Shown here: in pieces, positions 23,812 to 35,077 of the stretch
How positions within the stretch are numbered: position 1 is the stretch's first letter
Layout of the letters: each line of letters starts with the position of its first letter
Assembly: GCF_022201045.2 (NCBI RefSeq)
Contig: NC_068556.1
Span: forward strand, 3,140,001-3,204,000
Reading direction: 5' to 3'
From: Citrus sinensis
Lineage: Eukaryota; Streptophyta; Magnoliopsida; Sapindales; Rutaceae
Length of the DNA: 64,000 nucleotides
Position numbers and translations under genes: made by a program
Notes under the pieces: model-generated
The model's database searches: none
What the model was told of the DNA's origin: nothing
The model's input: only the letters and a program-made list of their open reading frames with translations

Positions 23812-24255
23812 TGACCACCTCTCTCCATGTTGCAGCTTCAACTGGGCATTTAGGTACTTTTTGCTAACTTGGTGGTGGTACTTGTTAGGTTTAATAATTT
23901 GTATTTTTAAACCGTGATAAGAATCAATTTCAAATCAACCACAATCAAGACAATGACAGCAAGGCAATCATGAACTCTACAAAAGGAAGGAATAAATTTT
24001 CCAGCTAAAGGCTTACCAAGTTCAAGACTTAACAACAATGGCTAGTATTAGTTTTAGCCTAAACTTTCTCAAATCACAATCTTCGTGGATATAATAGGAA
24101 ATTCTCCTATGTCAAGTCCTAACATAGTTCTAAAATACCTCCTTATCATTGTATAAATTGTATAGGATCATCTAAAGAAAAGAAGTGAAGAAGAAATAAT
24201 ATTTTCCTTCAGCTATTTAATCTATATCAAATTATCTTTTATGGTATCAGAGCAG

Positions 24256-24813
24256 ATGGCTGAAAATTTTGCAGAACCAAAACTCACCATTCAATCCTTT
24301 CATCAATGTGCCAGTCATGTTTCTATTAAACTCACATCAAATAATTATCTTCTATGGAAGTCTCAAGTCCTTCCTTTAATCAAAAGCCCTGAGATGGAGC
24401 ATCATATTGCAAAAGACAAGACTCCAACGAAGATGGTTACACAAGATGGGAAAGAAATAATAAATCTGGAATTTATCCAATGGATGAATAATGATGGATT
24501 ATTGATGACATGGCTTAGAGGGATGATGGTTGAAGATGTTCTGAGCTTGATTGTAGAAGGCCAAACCGCTTGTGAAGTATGGCTCTCCATTGAAGAGCAG
24601 ATGCTTCCAACCACCAAGGAACAAGAATCTTGGTTGAAGGATAGCCTCTACTCCCTTAAAAAGGGAAATACCAAGCTCGAAGAATTTCTTAAGAAATTCA
24701 AATCATTGTGCGACAACTTGACAGCAATTGAGAAACCAATTTCTGATGAAGACAAAGTCTTCCAACTTACACAATCAGGCCTAAGTACGCGGATTTCAAG
24801 ACTGCCATGCTAA
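24256..24813 (+). pseudogene. Copia gag fragment
   Basis: About 185 codons similar to UBN2-type gag of plant copia elements, beginning a few bases after the primer-binding site. The frame ends at 24813, and the continuing gag sequence lies in another frame from about 24807, so a frameshift is present. Confidence 0.75.
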
Positions 24814-25925
24814 CTAAGCCTCCATATCCAACTTTAAAGCACTTCATCCTTGCCCTTCAGAATCATGAACAAACCATAATGGTACAAAAACAAGAAGATG
24901 TTACGCTTGTTAATCAAAATCAGGCGTTCTTTGGTGCTAGAGGAAGGGGAAGAAACCAAAGAGGAGGTAGAAACGGTGGTCGTGGATGAGGTTTTGTGCA
25001 AAATGGTGGGGGCCCAAACAAAAATGGAAGCCATTCATATCAAAACGAAAACAAAGTCATTAATTCTCGAAAAAGACAAACTGCCTCAAATGCTCAAACT
25101 GCTCCAAAAAGCATTGCCAACCATCAAGAAAAAGAAGACATAATTATTTGCCAAATATGTGGAAAAAAGGCCCACAGTGCTGCTGTATGTTGGAGCCGAT
25201 ATGAATATTTGGATCAAGAAGAAGTGCCACAAGCCCTTGCTGCGATGAACTTCAATAAATCAAACAATCAACATTTGTATGTGGACTTGGGGGCTTCTGC
25301 ACACATGGTCAATGATCCAGGTAAACTCGACAAAATTTTTATTATAAAGGCCATGATAAGATTTTTGTAAGTAACAGACAAAAACTTGATATATAACATA
25401 TTGGAAACATTTCTATAAAAACTAAATATGGCCCTTTAGTACTAAAAGATGTACTTGTTGTCCCTCAATTGAAAAAGAATTTACTCTCTGTGGCCCAACT
25501 TACTAATGATTTTCCTTGTTCTCTTGAATTTGATGCTAACGGCTTTATTGTTAAGAATAAACAGAACAAGGTGCTGGCGAAAGGCAGTAGAAGCAGCAAT
25601 CTCTAAGTTTTGGAGGAAAGCAATTAGAAAGCATTAAATGCATTAAAAGGAAATTTTAATACAATAGAACTTTGGTACAAACGGCTTGGACATCCAAGTC
25701 TTGAAGTTTTACGTATTTTAAAATCAAGGAAGGAGATCAACTTTTTTAGTTTGAATAAAATACCTAGTATTTGTGCTTCATGTCAATTAGGAAAAAGTTG
25801 TAAACTTCTATTTAATTTGTCTAATAAAATATCAGAATTTCCATTACAAAAAGTTCATTGTGATTTATGGGGTCTTGCCCTAGTTAATTCCAATCAAAAC
25901 TTTAGATTTTATGTGCTTTCATTGA

Positions 25926-26150
25926 TTTTTTTTTTTTTTTGTTTTGACCACGAGGTATCCTGGGGAGGGCCCCAACTGTGGGAGGCACCTTTAAGCCCGT
26001 ACCACAACCCAGACTAGAAGTCTCCGCTCGAACCAAGAGGCACAGGTTCTCCCAACAAAGGCGACTTCCCTACGACTCGAACTGGGGAGCAAAACCAGTC
26101 AAGCCACTTAAGGGGACTCCATTGCCAGTGGAGCCAACACTTTGTTGGTT
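25926..26150 (-). mobile_element. tRNA-derived SINE, 225 bp
   Basis: Inserted in the integrase region of the truncated copia element. On the minus strand it starts with a tRNA-like part with an A-box-like TGGCTCCACTGG (26125-26136) and a B-box-like AGTTCGAGTCG (26073-26083). It ends with a 15-base A tail (T run 25926-25940 on +). Near-perfect 16-bp target duplications, TATGTGCTTTCATTGA and TATATGCTTTCATTGA, lie at 25910-25925 and 26151-26166. These are hallmarks of LINE-mediated SINE retroposition. Confidence 0.9.
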
Positions 26151-26789
26151 TATATGCTTTCATTGATGATTGCACTAGATTCTCATGACAAAACTTGTGA
26201 ACACGCCAGATAATGATGGCAACACCATCTTGCATCTCGCAACTTCCGGAAAGTTTACTAGTGTAAGTTCTTAGTTCTAGCCGTATTTCATTGAAGAATT
26301 TGGCATTCAGGTCGACTCTATAGCTGAAATTAATGTTTTCTTTTTCTTTTTTCTCATCTCTCTCTTTTGCTTCCCTCTGTCTTTTGGCTTGACGTAGATG
26401 GTCATATATTTACTGAAGCTTGGCGTACAAGTAAATGCAATAAATCGAAATGGTTTCACTGCTCTAGATATAGTTGAGCGTGATGCAAGTAATAGAGATG
26501 CTTTTCTAATTGTATCCGCATTACAAGAAGCAAGAGCTAAGAATTGTGATCAGTTGCCACCAGTGTCCCCAGATATTCAAATTCAACCCCTAGATGATAC
26601 CAGCCAGAGCATAAGATTTTCAATGCCTAAAAAAGTACCTAAATCTTCGTCCGGAAATCACCCCCACTGGCACCTAAGTAACCTGGAAAAGCAGATCGAA
26701 GTCGAAAAGGAGGATTTAAGAAATGCACTTAAAACAATTATAGTTGTGGCAGTTTTAATAGCCACAGTGACGTTTGCAGCTGGCATAAA

Positions 26790-27800
26790 TGTTGAAAAAA
26801 TAGCATAACATGCTATTTTGAGGGCACATTTTGAGTGGGTCCCACTTAACGAAAGTGAAAAATATTGTGAGATTCGAATTCTACTCCGTTCATACTTCAA
26901 AAGTATAATATTATTTTCTCAAAATGATGCTTGGGTGAATGAGAAATTGTTTCTCAAAGTTCACCCTCGAAGTTGGAAATTTGAAAGGAAATGAGACTTA
27001 TCCCACATGGAAAAAAGAAGGCTAGGAATTAGTGTTTAAATATAAACATTTAACCATGCATGGGTAAGAATTATAAGGATGGAGGCTCTCTCCACACGCG
27101 CGTGCATAAGGGGGGTGCGAATCCAAGACCGATTTGGTTGAACTCGTGTGCGCCCACGCGTCCTGCGTACACGAATGTCAGCCCAAAATCATCCATACAA
27201 GCTAGGCCCATTTTTAATTCCTTTTGAATTTTTTTATTGTAACAGTTCATGTGAATTCAAAGAATTAGTAACAGCTTTTACAATTATTCACGTTTTTTTT
27301 AATTCAATTTTGAAATCAATTCATTAAATTGATTTGGCTGTTATAACAATTAAATAAAACATATTGAATTCGGAAATTCAATACAAATGAGCTGTTAGAT
27401 CCTCACATGATTATAAAAAGCATCTCCTCTTCTGTTTTTAGGACACCTGAAAAAACCAGCACAAAGCACACTTATTTTTTCCTTCATCCTTCTTCGTCTT
27501 TCTCTAATCGAGTTCGCTGTTGTGGTTCGCCGGAATTTCCAGCATGTGCTTGACTGGAAAATCGTACCCGTTGCAGCCTGGGAAACAGATACCAGCAGAC
27601 CTTAAGCACTCCGAAGAGGTGGTAAATCTGTTTTAAGAAGATTGTCTTGTGTAGGCCTCGGGTTCCATTTATTTTTATCGTTTTGGTTTCATCTCTCTTC
27701 TGATTTTGCTTTCTGTTATTTCATTTGAAATTTCTAAAAGCTGGTTTTCGTTGGTTAGCTACTGTTTAATTTGTTATCTCACTGGTTTGTTTTTCATACA
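26790..27800. mobile_element. Solo LTR, 1011 bp, inside PGG exon of copy D
   Basis: Begins TGTTGAAAAA and ends TTTTCATACA (TG...CA). It is flanked by the 5-bp duplication ATAAA at 26785-26789 and 27801-27805. Copy C has the single uninterrupted ATAAA at 22960-22964, so it is a clean insertion. No coding sequence or internal domain is present, which fits recombination between the two LTRs of a former full element. It contains a TATA-like ATTATAAAAAG near 27410. Confidence 0.9.
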
Positions 27801-28319
27801 ATAAATCCCCCGGGGGGATATGAGCAGGACACTGGGAAAAGCATTATGGGTAAGCAGACATCCTTTAAGGTGTTCATGGTCTGCAACATCTTGTCATTGT
27901 TCCTGTCCCTAGGCATAGTGATTTTACTAGTTAGCAATATTCCTGTTGGACGAAAATCGCTAATGAAATTATTGGCAATGATGCACAAATTGATGTGGCT
28001 GTCGATATCATTAATGGCGGCAGCTTATATTGCTGCCTTGTGGACAATTTTGCCACATGGGAGAGGGATGGTCTGGGTATTGGTGGTTTTAGTTTCCGTA
28101 GGGGGTGTGTGCACATTGGCCATATTTACAGGCCTGATGGTATTGTCAGTGAGGCATTTGCTTAGAATAAGGAAATCAAGGAAAATCTTAGATAAATATA
28201 GAAGCCCTGATAGGAGCATTACCCTGATTGCAGGGACGCAGATGATGCAGAAAGAGAGGTACAAATCTAGTGATTCGGAATTTGATAACTCTTACGGAGC
28301 AGGTTACCATCTGTACTAG

Positions 28320-29021
28320 AGAACAAGGGATATACAGGGATTCTGTCACTTCTTGAGCATTGCTAACTTACGTAGCCTTAATATTATCAGATAGCACACT
28401 GGGTAGTCCAGTCCCGTGCACTTTTCAGTCTTTTATGTATTTTAATGTAAGTTAATGCAAAAATGAAAGCCATTTTGTACGGTATCAGTTACGAGTTACA
28501 AATGTCACCAAAGGGTACAGCCCTGCAGGTAAGTACCTGGCACTAATCCATTTCGAAAACAGAGTGCTCTCTTTCTGCAAGGTCGAATTGGATCCAATTC
28601 CCAACTGGGAATGTGGATGACAGCTCCGGACTATTTATCCACAAGCACGCATGTACACATGAAATAAACAGGAATATCAGTGCACTTACCCCCATAAAAA
28701 TGGTGTATGGATTCTCTCTCTGATGAGGACAAGAATCGATGACGGCATTACGATTAGAAATTAATTTAAAATACATATTATAGCTTATTTAATAGAACAA
28801 TCAATGGAAAACTGACAGAAAATCATAACTGTAGATGATGCTAGTTGAGAGCAACAAGTATTTGCTTTCTTTAGTAGCGTAAAGTCGGATAATAGAACAA
28901 ACAACTTGTAAAGATTTTGGAAACGCATAATTGAAGACTAAATAAGTAACTCGGAAATGCATGCAACATGTCTCCAAAAATTTGCTTGGAATACAATTCG
29001 GAGTCATTGTCAGCGTCACAA
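28320..29021. other. 3' flank of copy D and spacer to the RING gene
   Basis: 28320-28650 is paralogous to the 3' flank of copy C. The rest holds no recognisable gene and includes the 3' flank of the minus-strand RING-H2 gene. Confidence 0.5.
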
Positions 29022-30290
29022 TCACACGTTCAGATCTTGTCTTTTGTGCTCTAATTCCTGGAAGTTTCTTTCTCGACCGGAAAACCACTGAACCGTTCTC
29101 TGCACCATTGGCAACCAAACCCTCCTTAGCCTCTCCTCCTTTCTACTTTCGTCCCCAGCTGAAGTTTCTCTAATTTTTTTACTTATATTGAATTCTCTAA
29201 ACCTTGCAAAGTTGGTGATCTCAGACATTGATCTCTTCTCTGTACCATTTAAAAGTTTCGATGAATTTTCATCATTATAATAGGAAGAGCTAATGCTTGA
29301 ACCTGAGACTGAGTGACTTTTTTCAATTCCACTGAACCTGGACTCATATAATCTCTTCCTCTCTATATCTTCTTTGATCTTGACCATATTATCATTCACG
29401 GAGAAAACATTATCAAATCTTCCACTCTTGGAATTCGAAGGTAAGAATCTATTGATTGACATAACACTGAGCATTTCTGAGTTCAAGGACAATAAGTCCG
29501 AGGAGTTAACATCACTCCATCGGTTCTTGATAACAACATCAGCCACAATGATCTTGTGCTTGAACTTGTGAAGGAGTTTTTGGTCACCATAACTTCTATT
29601 ACCTCCTTCAATTAGCAGCTCTTCTTGTTTCTTATTTAGCTCAATCTTTCGAAAGCTGCTTCTGAGGTTAAACCTTGAAGAGCCTTGATGGCTTTGCTCT
29701 CTTTGGACGAAAATTTCAAGATTTGGTTCCTCTGTTAGATTTGATGGGATCCTCAAGAATCTCAAGCTGTTCGAGTAAGAGAAGCTTCCGCGGTCTCTCC
29801 CGTCGAACTTGTACCTGCAGAGAGGGCAGCTAGCGTGACCTTCAAGCCACTGATCAATGCAGCTCATGTGAAATGCATGCCTACATTTGGGCAATAATCG
29901 GAGAATTTCAGTATCTTCAAATTTTGATAAGTAAACAGCACACTCCAGGCCTTCTTTGGATCCCCGCAGTGAAGCAAACCTAAAAAGTGGAAGTGACTCA
30001 ATCACTGCTTTATCAATACCGGAAAACCTAGATCTTGAACGTACAAGTTCCTGAAGATTTCGATGATGGGGATCGCCGTCGGCAAAATTTGAATGGTTTG
30101 ATTGACAGAATTTTGCGTAGGCAAGTACAAGAAATAACAAAGAGAACGCAATTGAGAGGACCCCAATAACTACTGCAATATTCGGGTGGAGTGGATGGAG
30201 AGAATCTGGCTCAGAATTTGATGTTTCTTGAGCTTTAACATGAAAGAAAAAGCAAAAAAATATCACAATAAGCACACAAAATTGACTCAT
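29022..30290 (-). CDS. ATL42: ATL-type RING-H2 protein (ATL42-like) with altered RING
   Basis: A single intronless frame of 422 codons, as expected for ATL E3 ubiquitin ligases. A signal-type hydrophobic start (residues 1-20) is followed by a membrane helix (about 38-62), the ATL-family GLD-like region (SGIDKAVIESLP, 90-101) and a RING-H2 domain. A long C-terminal region ends in a basic, Trp-containing stretch like ATL42. RING ligands seen are Cys117, Cys136, His138, His141, Cys144, Cys155 and Cys158. Residue 120, normally the second Cys, is Tyr (codon at 29931-29933). ATL proteins transfer ubiquitin at membranes, often in defence; ATL42 relatives are membrane-bound. With one zinc ligand gone, ligase activity is doubtful, although the rest of the gene is intact. 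Confidence 0.9.
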   Translation of the reverse strand: MSQFCVLIVIFFCFFFHVKAQETSNSEPDSLHPLHPNIAVVIGVLSIAFSLLFLVLAYAKFCQSNHSNFADGDPHHRNLQELVRSRSRFSGIDKAVIESLPLFRFASLRGSKEGLECAVYLSKFEDTEILRLLPKCRHAFHMSCIDQWLEGHASCPLCRYKFDGRDRGSFSYSNSLRFLRIPSNLTEEPNLEIFVQREQSHQGSSRFNLRSSFRKIELNKKQEELLIEGGNRSYGDQKLLHKFKHKIIVADVVIKNRWSDVNSSDLLSLNSEMLSVMSINRFLPSNSKSGRFDNVFSVNDNMVKIKEDIERKRLYESRFSGIEKSHSVSGSSISSSYYNDENSSKLLNGTEKRSMSEITNFARFREFNISKKIRETSAGDESRKEERLRRVWLPMVQRTVQWFSGRERNFQELEHKRQDLNV

Positions 30291-31638
30291 GCCTAAATGA
30301 TCACACTTCGTGCTTGAAACTTCTGTTGAATTTCTACACTTCTCTATTGAAGATCCTGCACAAAATTAACTATATGTTAACAATAAACAATATTACAAAA
30401 GGGTTTGTCAACATATGCACTCACCGATTTTTTTAAATTTGTTTTTTAAACTTCCAATTGGTCCCCAGAAAGGGATCTTTCTGTTTGTCCTAAATAGATA
30501 GATAAACAATGCTGACCTGTAATCTTTATATTCAATTTTTCATATCAAATAGTTTATTTAAATTTAAAGGACTATTTGTCCTGTAAGAACGAAAGATTCT
30601 TTAAGCTTCTTTTGTGCTTTACATCAGCTCTTTTAACCGAACCTTATCCCCTGTGCCTAAAATTAGTCCACAAACATGGTGCCTTGTTTGCGAATGGAGG
30701 GTTGAAAGTTTTCAGGAAAAAGTTACAAGACTTTCCAAGCCTTGCAGGCCAAATATCGTTGAATCCTTAATTAATTGGTGTAAAATTTTTTGTTGGTTTG
30801 AATGACTTGAGTCATTTTCTTTGTCAATGGACAATGTTGTCTTCCTTGAGAAAAAAGTTTGTTATTATTAGCATAAAAGATTCCGAGAACAGAAATACGT
30901 TAGTAATTTCATGGCAATCAGGTTGTGAACATGCGGCAAGTAACAAGAAAAATTCAGGACGGCTTGGTTTGCTTTTGAAAATCGGTTTGGTTTGGTTATG
31001 ATTATCGGGTCAACTTTAACTCTGAAAATCAGTACATGCTTTGATTTGAGTTCGGTTCGGCTAGAAAAATACAAGTGAAAAAAAATCAATGGATGTATTT
31101 TGTATTCAGAATGGGTTCGGAAGATTTTGAACTGACTATTTTTTGAGCTAAAATATCAATTGAACCTAACTCAATTTTTTCACTACTAAAAATTAAGGAC
31201 AACATGCTCAGTACAATTGCTGCCGGTTGCAGTCTACACCCTCTATTAAATGCCTAAAATTCTTAGTTAGTACATAATATATCAATAATTTGGGGTAAGT
31301 AACAAAAAAATTGAAATCTAAATGAGAATTTAAAATTTTCAACAGAGAGTGGAAGACACTGGATAATGATTGTTTTGTGAACCAGCCTATTTGAAATTAT
31401 TTCAGCTGATCAACACTTACAATCTAAATGTCCTCGACATGTTAAGTAGAGAGAAAGCTGAGAGAACATCAAGAGAAATTAATCCATTCTCTCTCTACCC
31501 TTTTCTTCACTATTTCTCTTTCTGTACTTAGCACTTTTCTATTCTTTGCATCAATTAAATGAATACGAAATAAAAGAGTCCCTACTAACATAATTTATGA
31601 GGATGGCTGAGCTGCTTTGCTTCAAGCAATGACCTTGC
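30291..31638. other. Upstream region of the RING gene
   Basis: AT-rich DNA with no supported gene. It should contain the promoter of the minus-strand RING-H2 gene, but I cannot assign elements. Short open frames at 30576-31089 show no domain. Confidence 0.4.
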
Positions 31639-31773
31639 CTGAGACACATTAGTATCCTCATTGTGGACAAAAGAAACAAGTGAGCCATCATCTTCTTCAG
31701 AACCTCTACCCACAAACACTGATACTGTACAAGTTGTTTTCCGTAAACTTATGGTACTCCGCTTTTATTAGCT
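31639..31773 (-). pseudogene. Relic of a carotenoid cleavage dioxygenase exon
   Basis: On the minus strand this encodes about 45 residues that align with exon 11 of the dioxygenase gene at 35078-39011: shared EYHKF, GRG-EEDDG and HNEDTN-SQ. It ends at the same splice position, where the donor reads GC instead of GT. No other exon is nearby, and the left edge abuts a probable solo LTR at 31779. It differs clearly from the neighbouring gene, so it is a remnant of another, older family member rather than a recent copy. Confidence 0.8.
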
Positions 31774-31778
31774 GATCG

Positions 31779-34213
31779 TGTAACGCCCACTTTTATTTAT
31801 TTTTTTCCTCTTTTACCCTTATTAAATTGAGTAGGATAGTTATTATTGAGTGTTTCTGTGTGAGTAAAATTTATCAAATTGCTTTAAGTAAGTTAACATA
31901 AGTTATTAGTTTTTATAAAAAAAAATATTTATTAATTACCAAGTATTTAAGAAGAAGCCATCTTTTTAAGAGGAAGCCGTCTTTTGTTTTCTACACCGTT
32001 ACAAATCCTAAAACAAAAAAAAAAAAAAAGAAACATAAGTCTTTGGAGAAGGAAAAGAAAGTTTTATAACTTCTTTTCTTAGTGTTTGCCTTAAGATATT
32101 AAGTATTTCTTTGACTTATATGATTTATTTTTATGAATTGTTTGCCTTTAATTACTTGTAGTTTGATTTGGGTAATATATGTGTGTTTGTAATGTTGTGA
32201 TGATATGAACAGTCTCTATTCCTTGCTTGAAATCGTTTTCTTTATTTAGAATCACGTGAATATGCTTACATATCATGGAACTAGACATCCTAAGCTTTCC
32301 ATTGATAGGTTTTGTGTTGAAATCGTTTGAGTATGCAAATTGTCATGGGTTTTCGAACTTGGGTTACCGGTGCTGGAAAATTCCAATTTTCAGCAGCGGT
32401 TCTCAATTCTGGAAATTTTTCTGTAAGGTTACACATCCTTTAAAATTATGGCGATTTTTGTATCAACAGATCTAGGTCTCCTATGCTTGCATGTTTAATT
32501 TCGTAGTTTTATTCTTTCTGATTAAATTATTAAAAATCGTAACATGCGGCTGCTGCAGATCTGGAAACTGTTTTCCAGAAATTATAGAAGCTGAAACGTG
32601 TAACCGTTTGGGCTAATTTATGGATATTACATGATGTTAGGGTTTTATAATGAAATTTCAATCTTTCCTCTGTCTTTAAAATCTGGAATCTCGATTTTTG
32701 GACTTGTAAAATAGAAGATATGAATTTTTGAAATTCTGTTTTAAATTCTGGAATTTTCTGGACAGGTTAGATGTTCTCAGAAATAAAACGTTTTTAAAAT
32801 AGTTTCAGGCGTCCAAAAATTTTGAATTTTAATTATATGCTTTCTGAATGTGTCTTCTGTAATTAGAAAAAAGAAACATATCATTTCGAGTACTAAAGAA
32901 TATTTCATGAATTTCGTAAGTGATAAAGGTCTGACTTGGTCAATGCTGGACAGTTTTGTTACTTTGGTGAAAGATTGATATTTTGACTTGATTTTCACTT
33001 ATGTTGATTTTTGTGAAAATTTTGTATGCAATGCTATGCACGTTCACAATACCTCTGTAAATTTTCATGGTTTTCTGACATGTGTATAGGTTATTAAAAA
33101 TCAGCATGTGTAAGATACTTGTACTTATGTCTAGAATATGAATAAATATTGAGCAAGTATAAGTGCCTATGAATTAAGGATGATCGGGATTATGTTTAAA
33201 GTTAGAGATGATATTAATAAGGATATATTTTATGATGATTATAGAACGTGGGTGAGCTCGTTGGTTTATTCTTAAGGTATTGAGTTGATTACTGCAGATT
33301 GAGGTAAGTAGATTCATGCATGATATGCTTTATAATAAATAAATTTTATGTTTCTAAAATATTTAAATGAATTTTGTAAAATAAAAACACTTTTAAATGA
33401 ATTTATAAAAATGAATTTTCTTAAGAAATTAGTTTTCTTAAAGTAAATGTTTTCTTAAAGAATTTTCTAAAAGAATTAAATGTTCAAAGAAAAGTTCTTA
33501 AATGTTTTAAAAGACTTTAAATGCTATTTATGAAAGGATGTAAGGTGTATTTAAAAATGTTTTGGTTCATAGTCCGTAGTAATGTATACAATGCAAATGT
33601 GATGATGTTATGTTATGCTATGGCCAGCTTGCTGATATGATGATGATCTTGTGCACAAGAATGTTATGAACAATGTGGGGTACAGTATCCTGAATGAGGA
33701 ATAAAGCGTGGTATAATACCCTAAATGATGAATGATAAATGAGGAATGATGATGACTACGAGGCATGAGCTACCAATGTTTATGTTTTAATGTTTTTAAT
33801 GCTTTTACATGAATCCACCCCCTTATGCTAAATGAAGATGTTGTTATAAATGTTTAAAGGTAAAATGACAAAGGTTTTCAAATATTGTACATGGATTTGC
33901 TTACCGAGTTGACGGCTCACCCCTCGTCTCCAATATTTTGTAGATTGATTAGAGATGTGGCTTGGGTTCTTAGATGAAGAATTTTTCTTAGTGGATCTTT
34001 GGAGTTGTTTTAAAGATTAAATTTGGCTAGACTTTTTATTTTGGATTAGAGATTTTTTTTTGAAGACTTTATTTCAGATGATTTATGTAAGGATTCAAGT
34101 GGAATATGAATAATGGTTGTCTATCTTGAGATTTATTAATAAGAATAAATGATATGAGATTTCATTTTAATTTTACCCTTGTGTTTTCATGGATAAATTT
34201 TTTGAGTGTTACA
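31779..34213. mobile_element. Probable solo LTR, about 2.4 kb
   Basis: Begins TGTAACGCCC and ends GAGTGTTACA, the TGTAAC...TTACA signature of many plant gypsy-type LTRs. Candidate 5-bp flanks are GATCG (31774-31778) and AATCA (34214-34218). They differ at two positions, both G to A, so the target duplication is only tentative. The interior is non-coding with an ACCGAGTTGACGGCTCACCC stretch near 33903. No internal retroelement domain lies beside it. Confidence 0.5.
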
Positions 34214-34514
34214 AATCACTTTGATTCAAGGAGAAATCAGTATTTATACTCATTTACATATGGACGCAATTTCAGATAATGGGAAAAAGAGACCCAAGCT
34301 TCAAAGTTTTATTCTCAATACGTTTATGCTGCATGCACGTGTTCTAGAATTTCTGATAAGAGTAAAATTCATTATGTTCTCTAATTAAGTGTTAATTTGT
34401 CTTTATTAATACATTCCCTTGTCTCGCCAACATTAATTGGCTGAAAAAGTGAAAAACAAAAAGTTATTTCCACGTTCAAAGCACATTAAAGGTAATTAGA
34501 ATATCCCACTTGAG

Positions 34515-34752
34515 ATTTGCTCCAGTGGTGACTATTCTCATAACCACTACTCTCAAAGTTAAGTAGAATTAAGAGAGCAATGGTTTGAGTTTTCGTAAGC
34601 TTAATCTCCTTTAATTAAGTAAAAAATTGTGTGGAGTTAATTTGTAAGTCTTTCTCACTTGCGGTGGTTCGAGTCTTCATAAGTTCAGCCTCTCAATTAA
34701 GCAAAAAATTGTGTGGAGTTAATTTGTAAGTTTTTTTCTCTTGCAAAATGCG
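34515..34752 (+). repeat. SINE-like sequence with internal duplication
   Basis: An A-box-like TTGCTCCAGTGG (34517-34528) is followed by two tandem copies of a unit of about 85 bp. Each has a B-box-like start: GGTTTGAGTTTTC at 34582 and GGTTCGAGTCTTC at 34666. Both units share AAAAAATTGTGTGGAGTTA. It ends in a T-rich segment. This suggests a tRNA-derived SINE with a duplicated body; target duplications were not identified. Confidence 0.45.
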
Positions 34753-35077
34753 AAGGTTATATGTCTGTACATGTACTTCATAAAATTAATATAATAATGT
34801 AAGTTTCAGTTATATCATTATACTGTAATACAGTAATATGATGTGTAATTAGTATAAAAAAGAATAATTACAATATGACACACAAATTCATTAGTTGCAC
34901 GAGGCTTCATGGCCTGTACTTCTTCTCTGCCAGGGGCCGAGGTACAATAGAACATAATGACAAAGCCTGCACTCCGTTATTTATAGCGTCTCATTTTTAC
35001 AACTTGTAAATCTATATATACCCAAGTAATAATTAGGAAGAAGAAAATTTCTTTACATTTTAAAAGGGTGAGATTTC
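34753..35077. other. Spacer and 3' flank of the dioxygenase gene
   Basis: AT-rich sequence with no gene; 35040-35077 is probably the 3' untranslated region of the minus-strand dioxygenase. Confidence 0.4.

Larger units (their letters stand above)
23915..26187 (+). mobile_element. 3'-deleted Ty1/copia element
   Basis: A 315-bp LTR (23915-24229, TGATAAG to ATATCA) is followed by TGGTATCAGAGC (24242-24253), the initiator-tRNA primer site. A gag frame starts at 24256 (UBN2/copia gag type), becomes frameshifted near 24800, and continues through a glycine/arginine-rich linker and an intact CX2CX4HX4C knuckle (about 25150-25190). A protease site reads DLGAS instead of D-S/T-G. GAG-pre-integrase and the beginning of integrase follow, and homology stops at about 26187. 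RT, RNase H and the 3' LTR are missing, so it was truncated by deletion into exon 2 of copy D. Confidence 0.85.
23812..28319 (+). pseudogene. Ankyrin/PGG gene copy D, 5'-truncated and interrupted
   Basis: Remnants are the last 42 bases of exon 1 (23812-23853) with its donor, the last part of exon 2 (26188-26262), and exon 3 (26398-28319). Exon 3 is split by a 1011-bp solo LTR directly before the NPPGG motif; on both sides the coding frame is still open to the normal stop at 28319. It has no start, no promoter and no N-terminal repeats, because the tandem duplication began inside exon 1. A copia fragment replaces most of intron 1 and the first part of exon 2. Not functional as an ankyrin gene. 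Transcription of the intact PGG half from an LTR is conceivable but unproven. Confidence 0.9.

Noticed and set aside
25978..26235. Open frames on both strands near the ankyrin D exon 2 remnant
   Set aside because: They lie within the SINE and its target duplications; no protein family is recognised.
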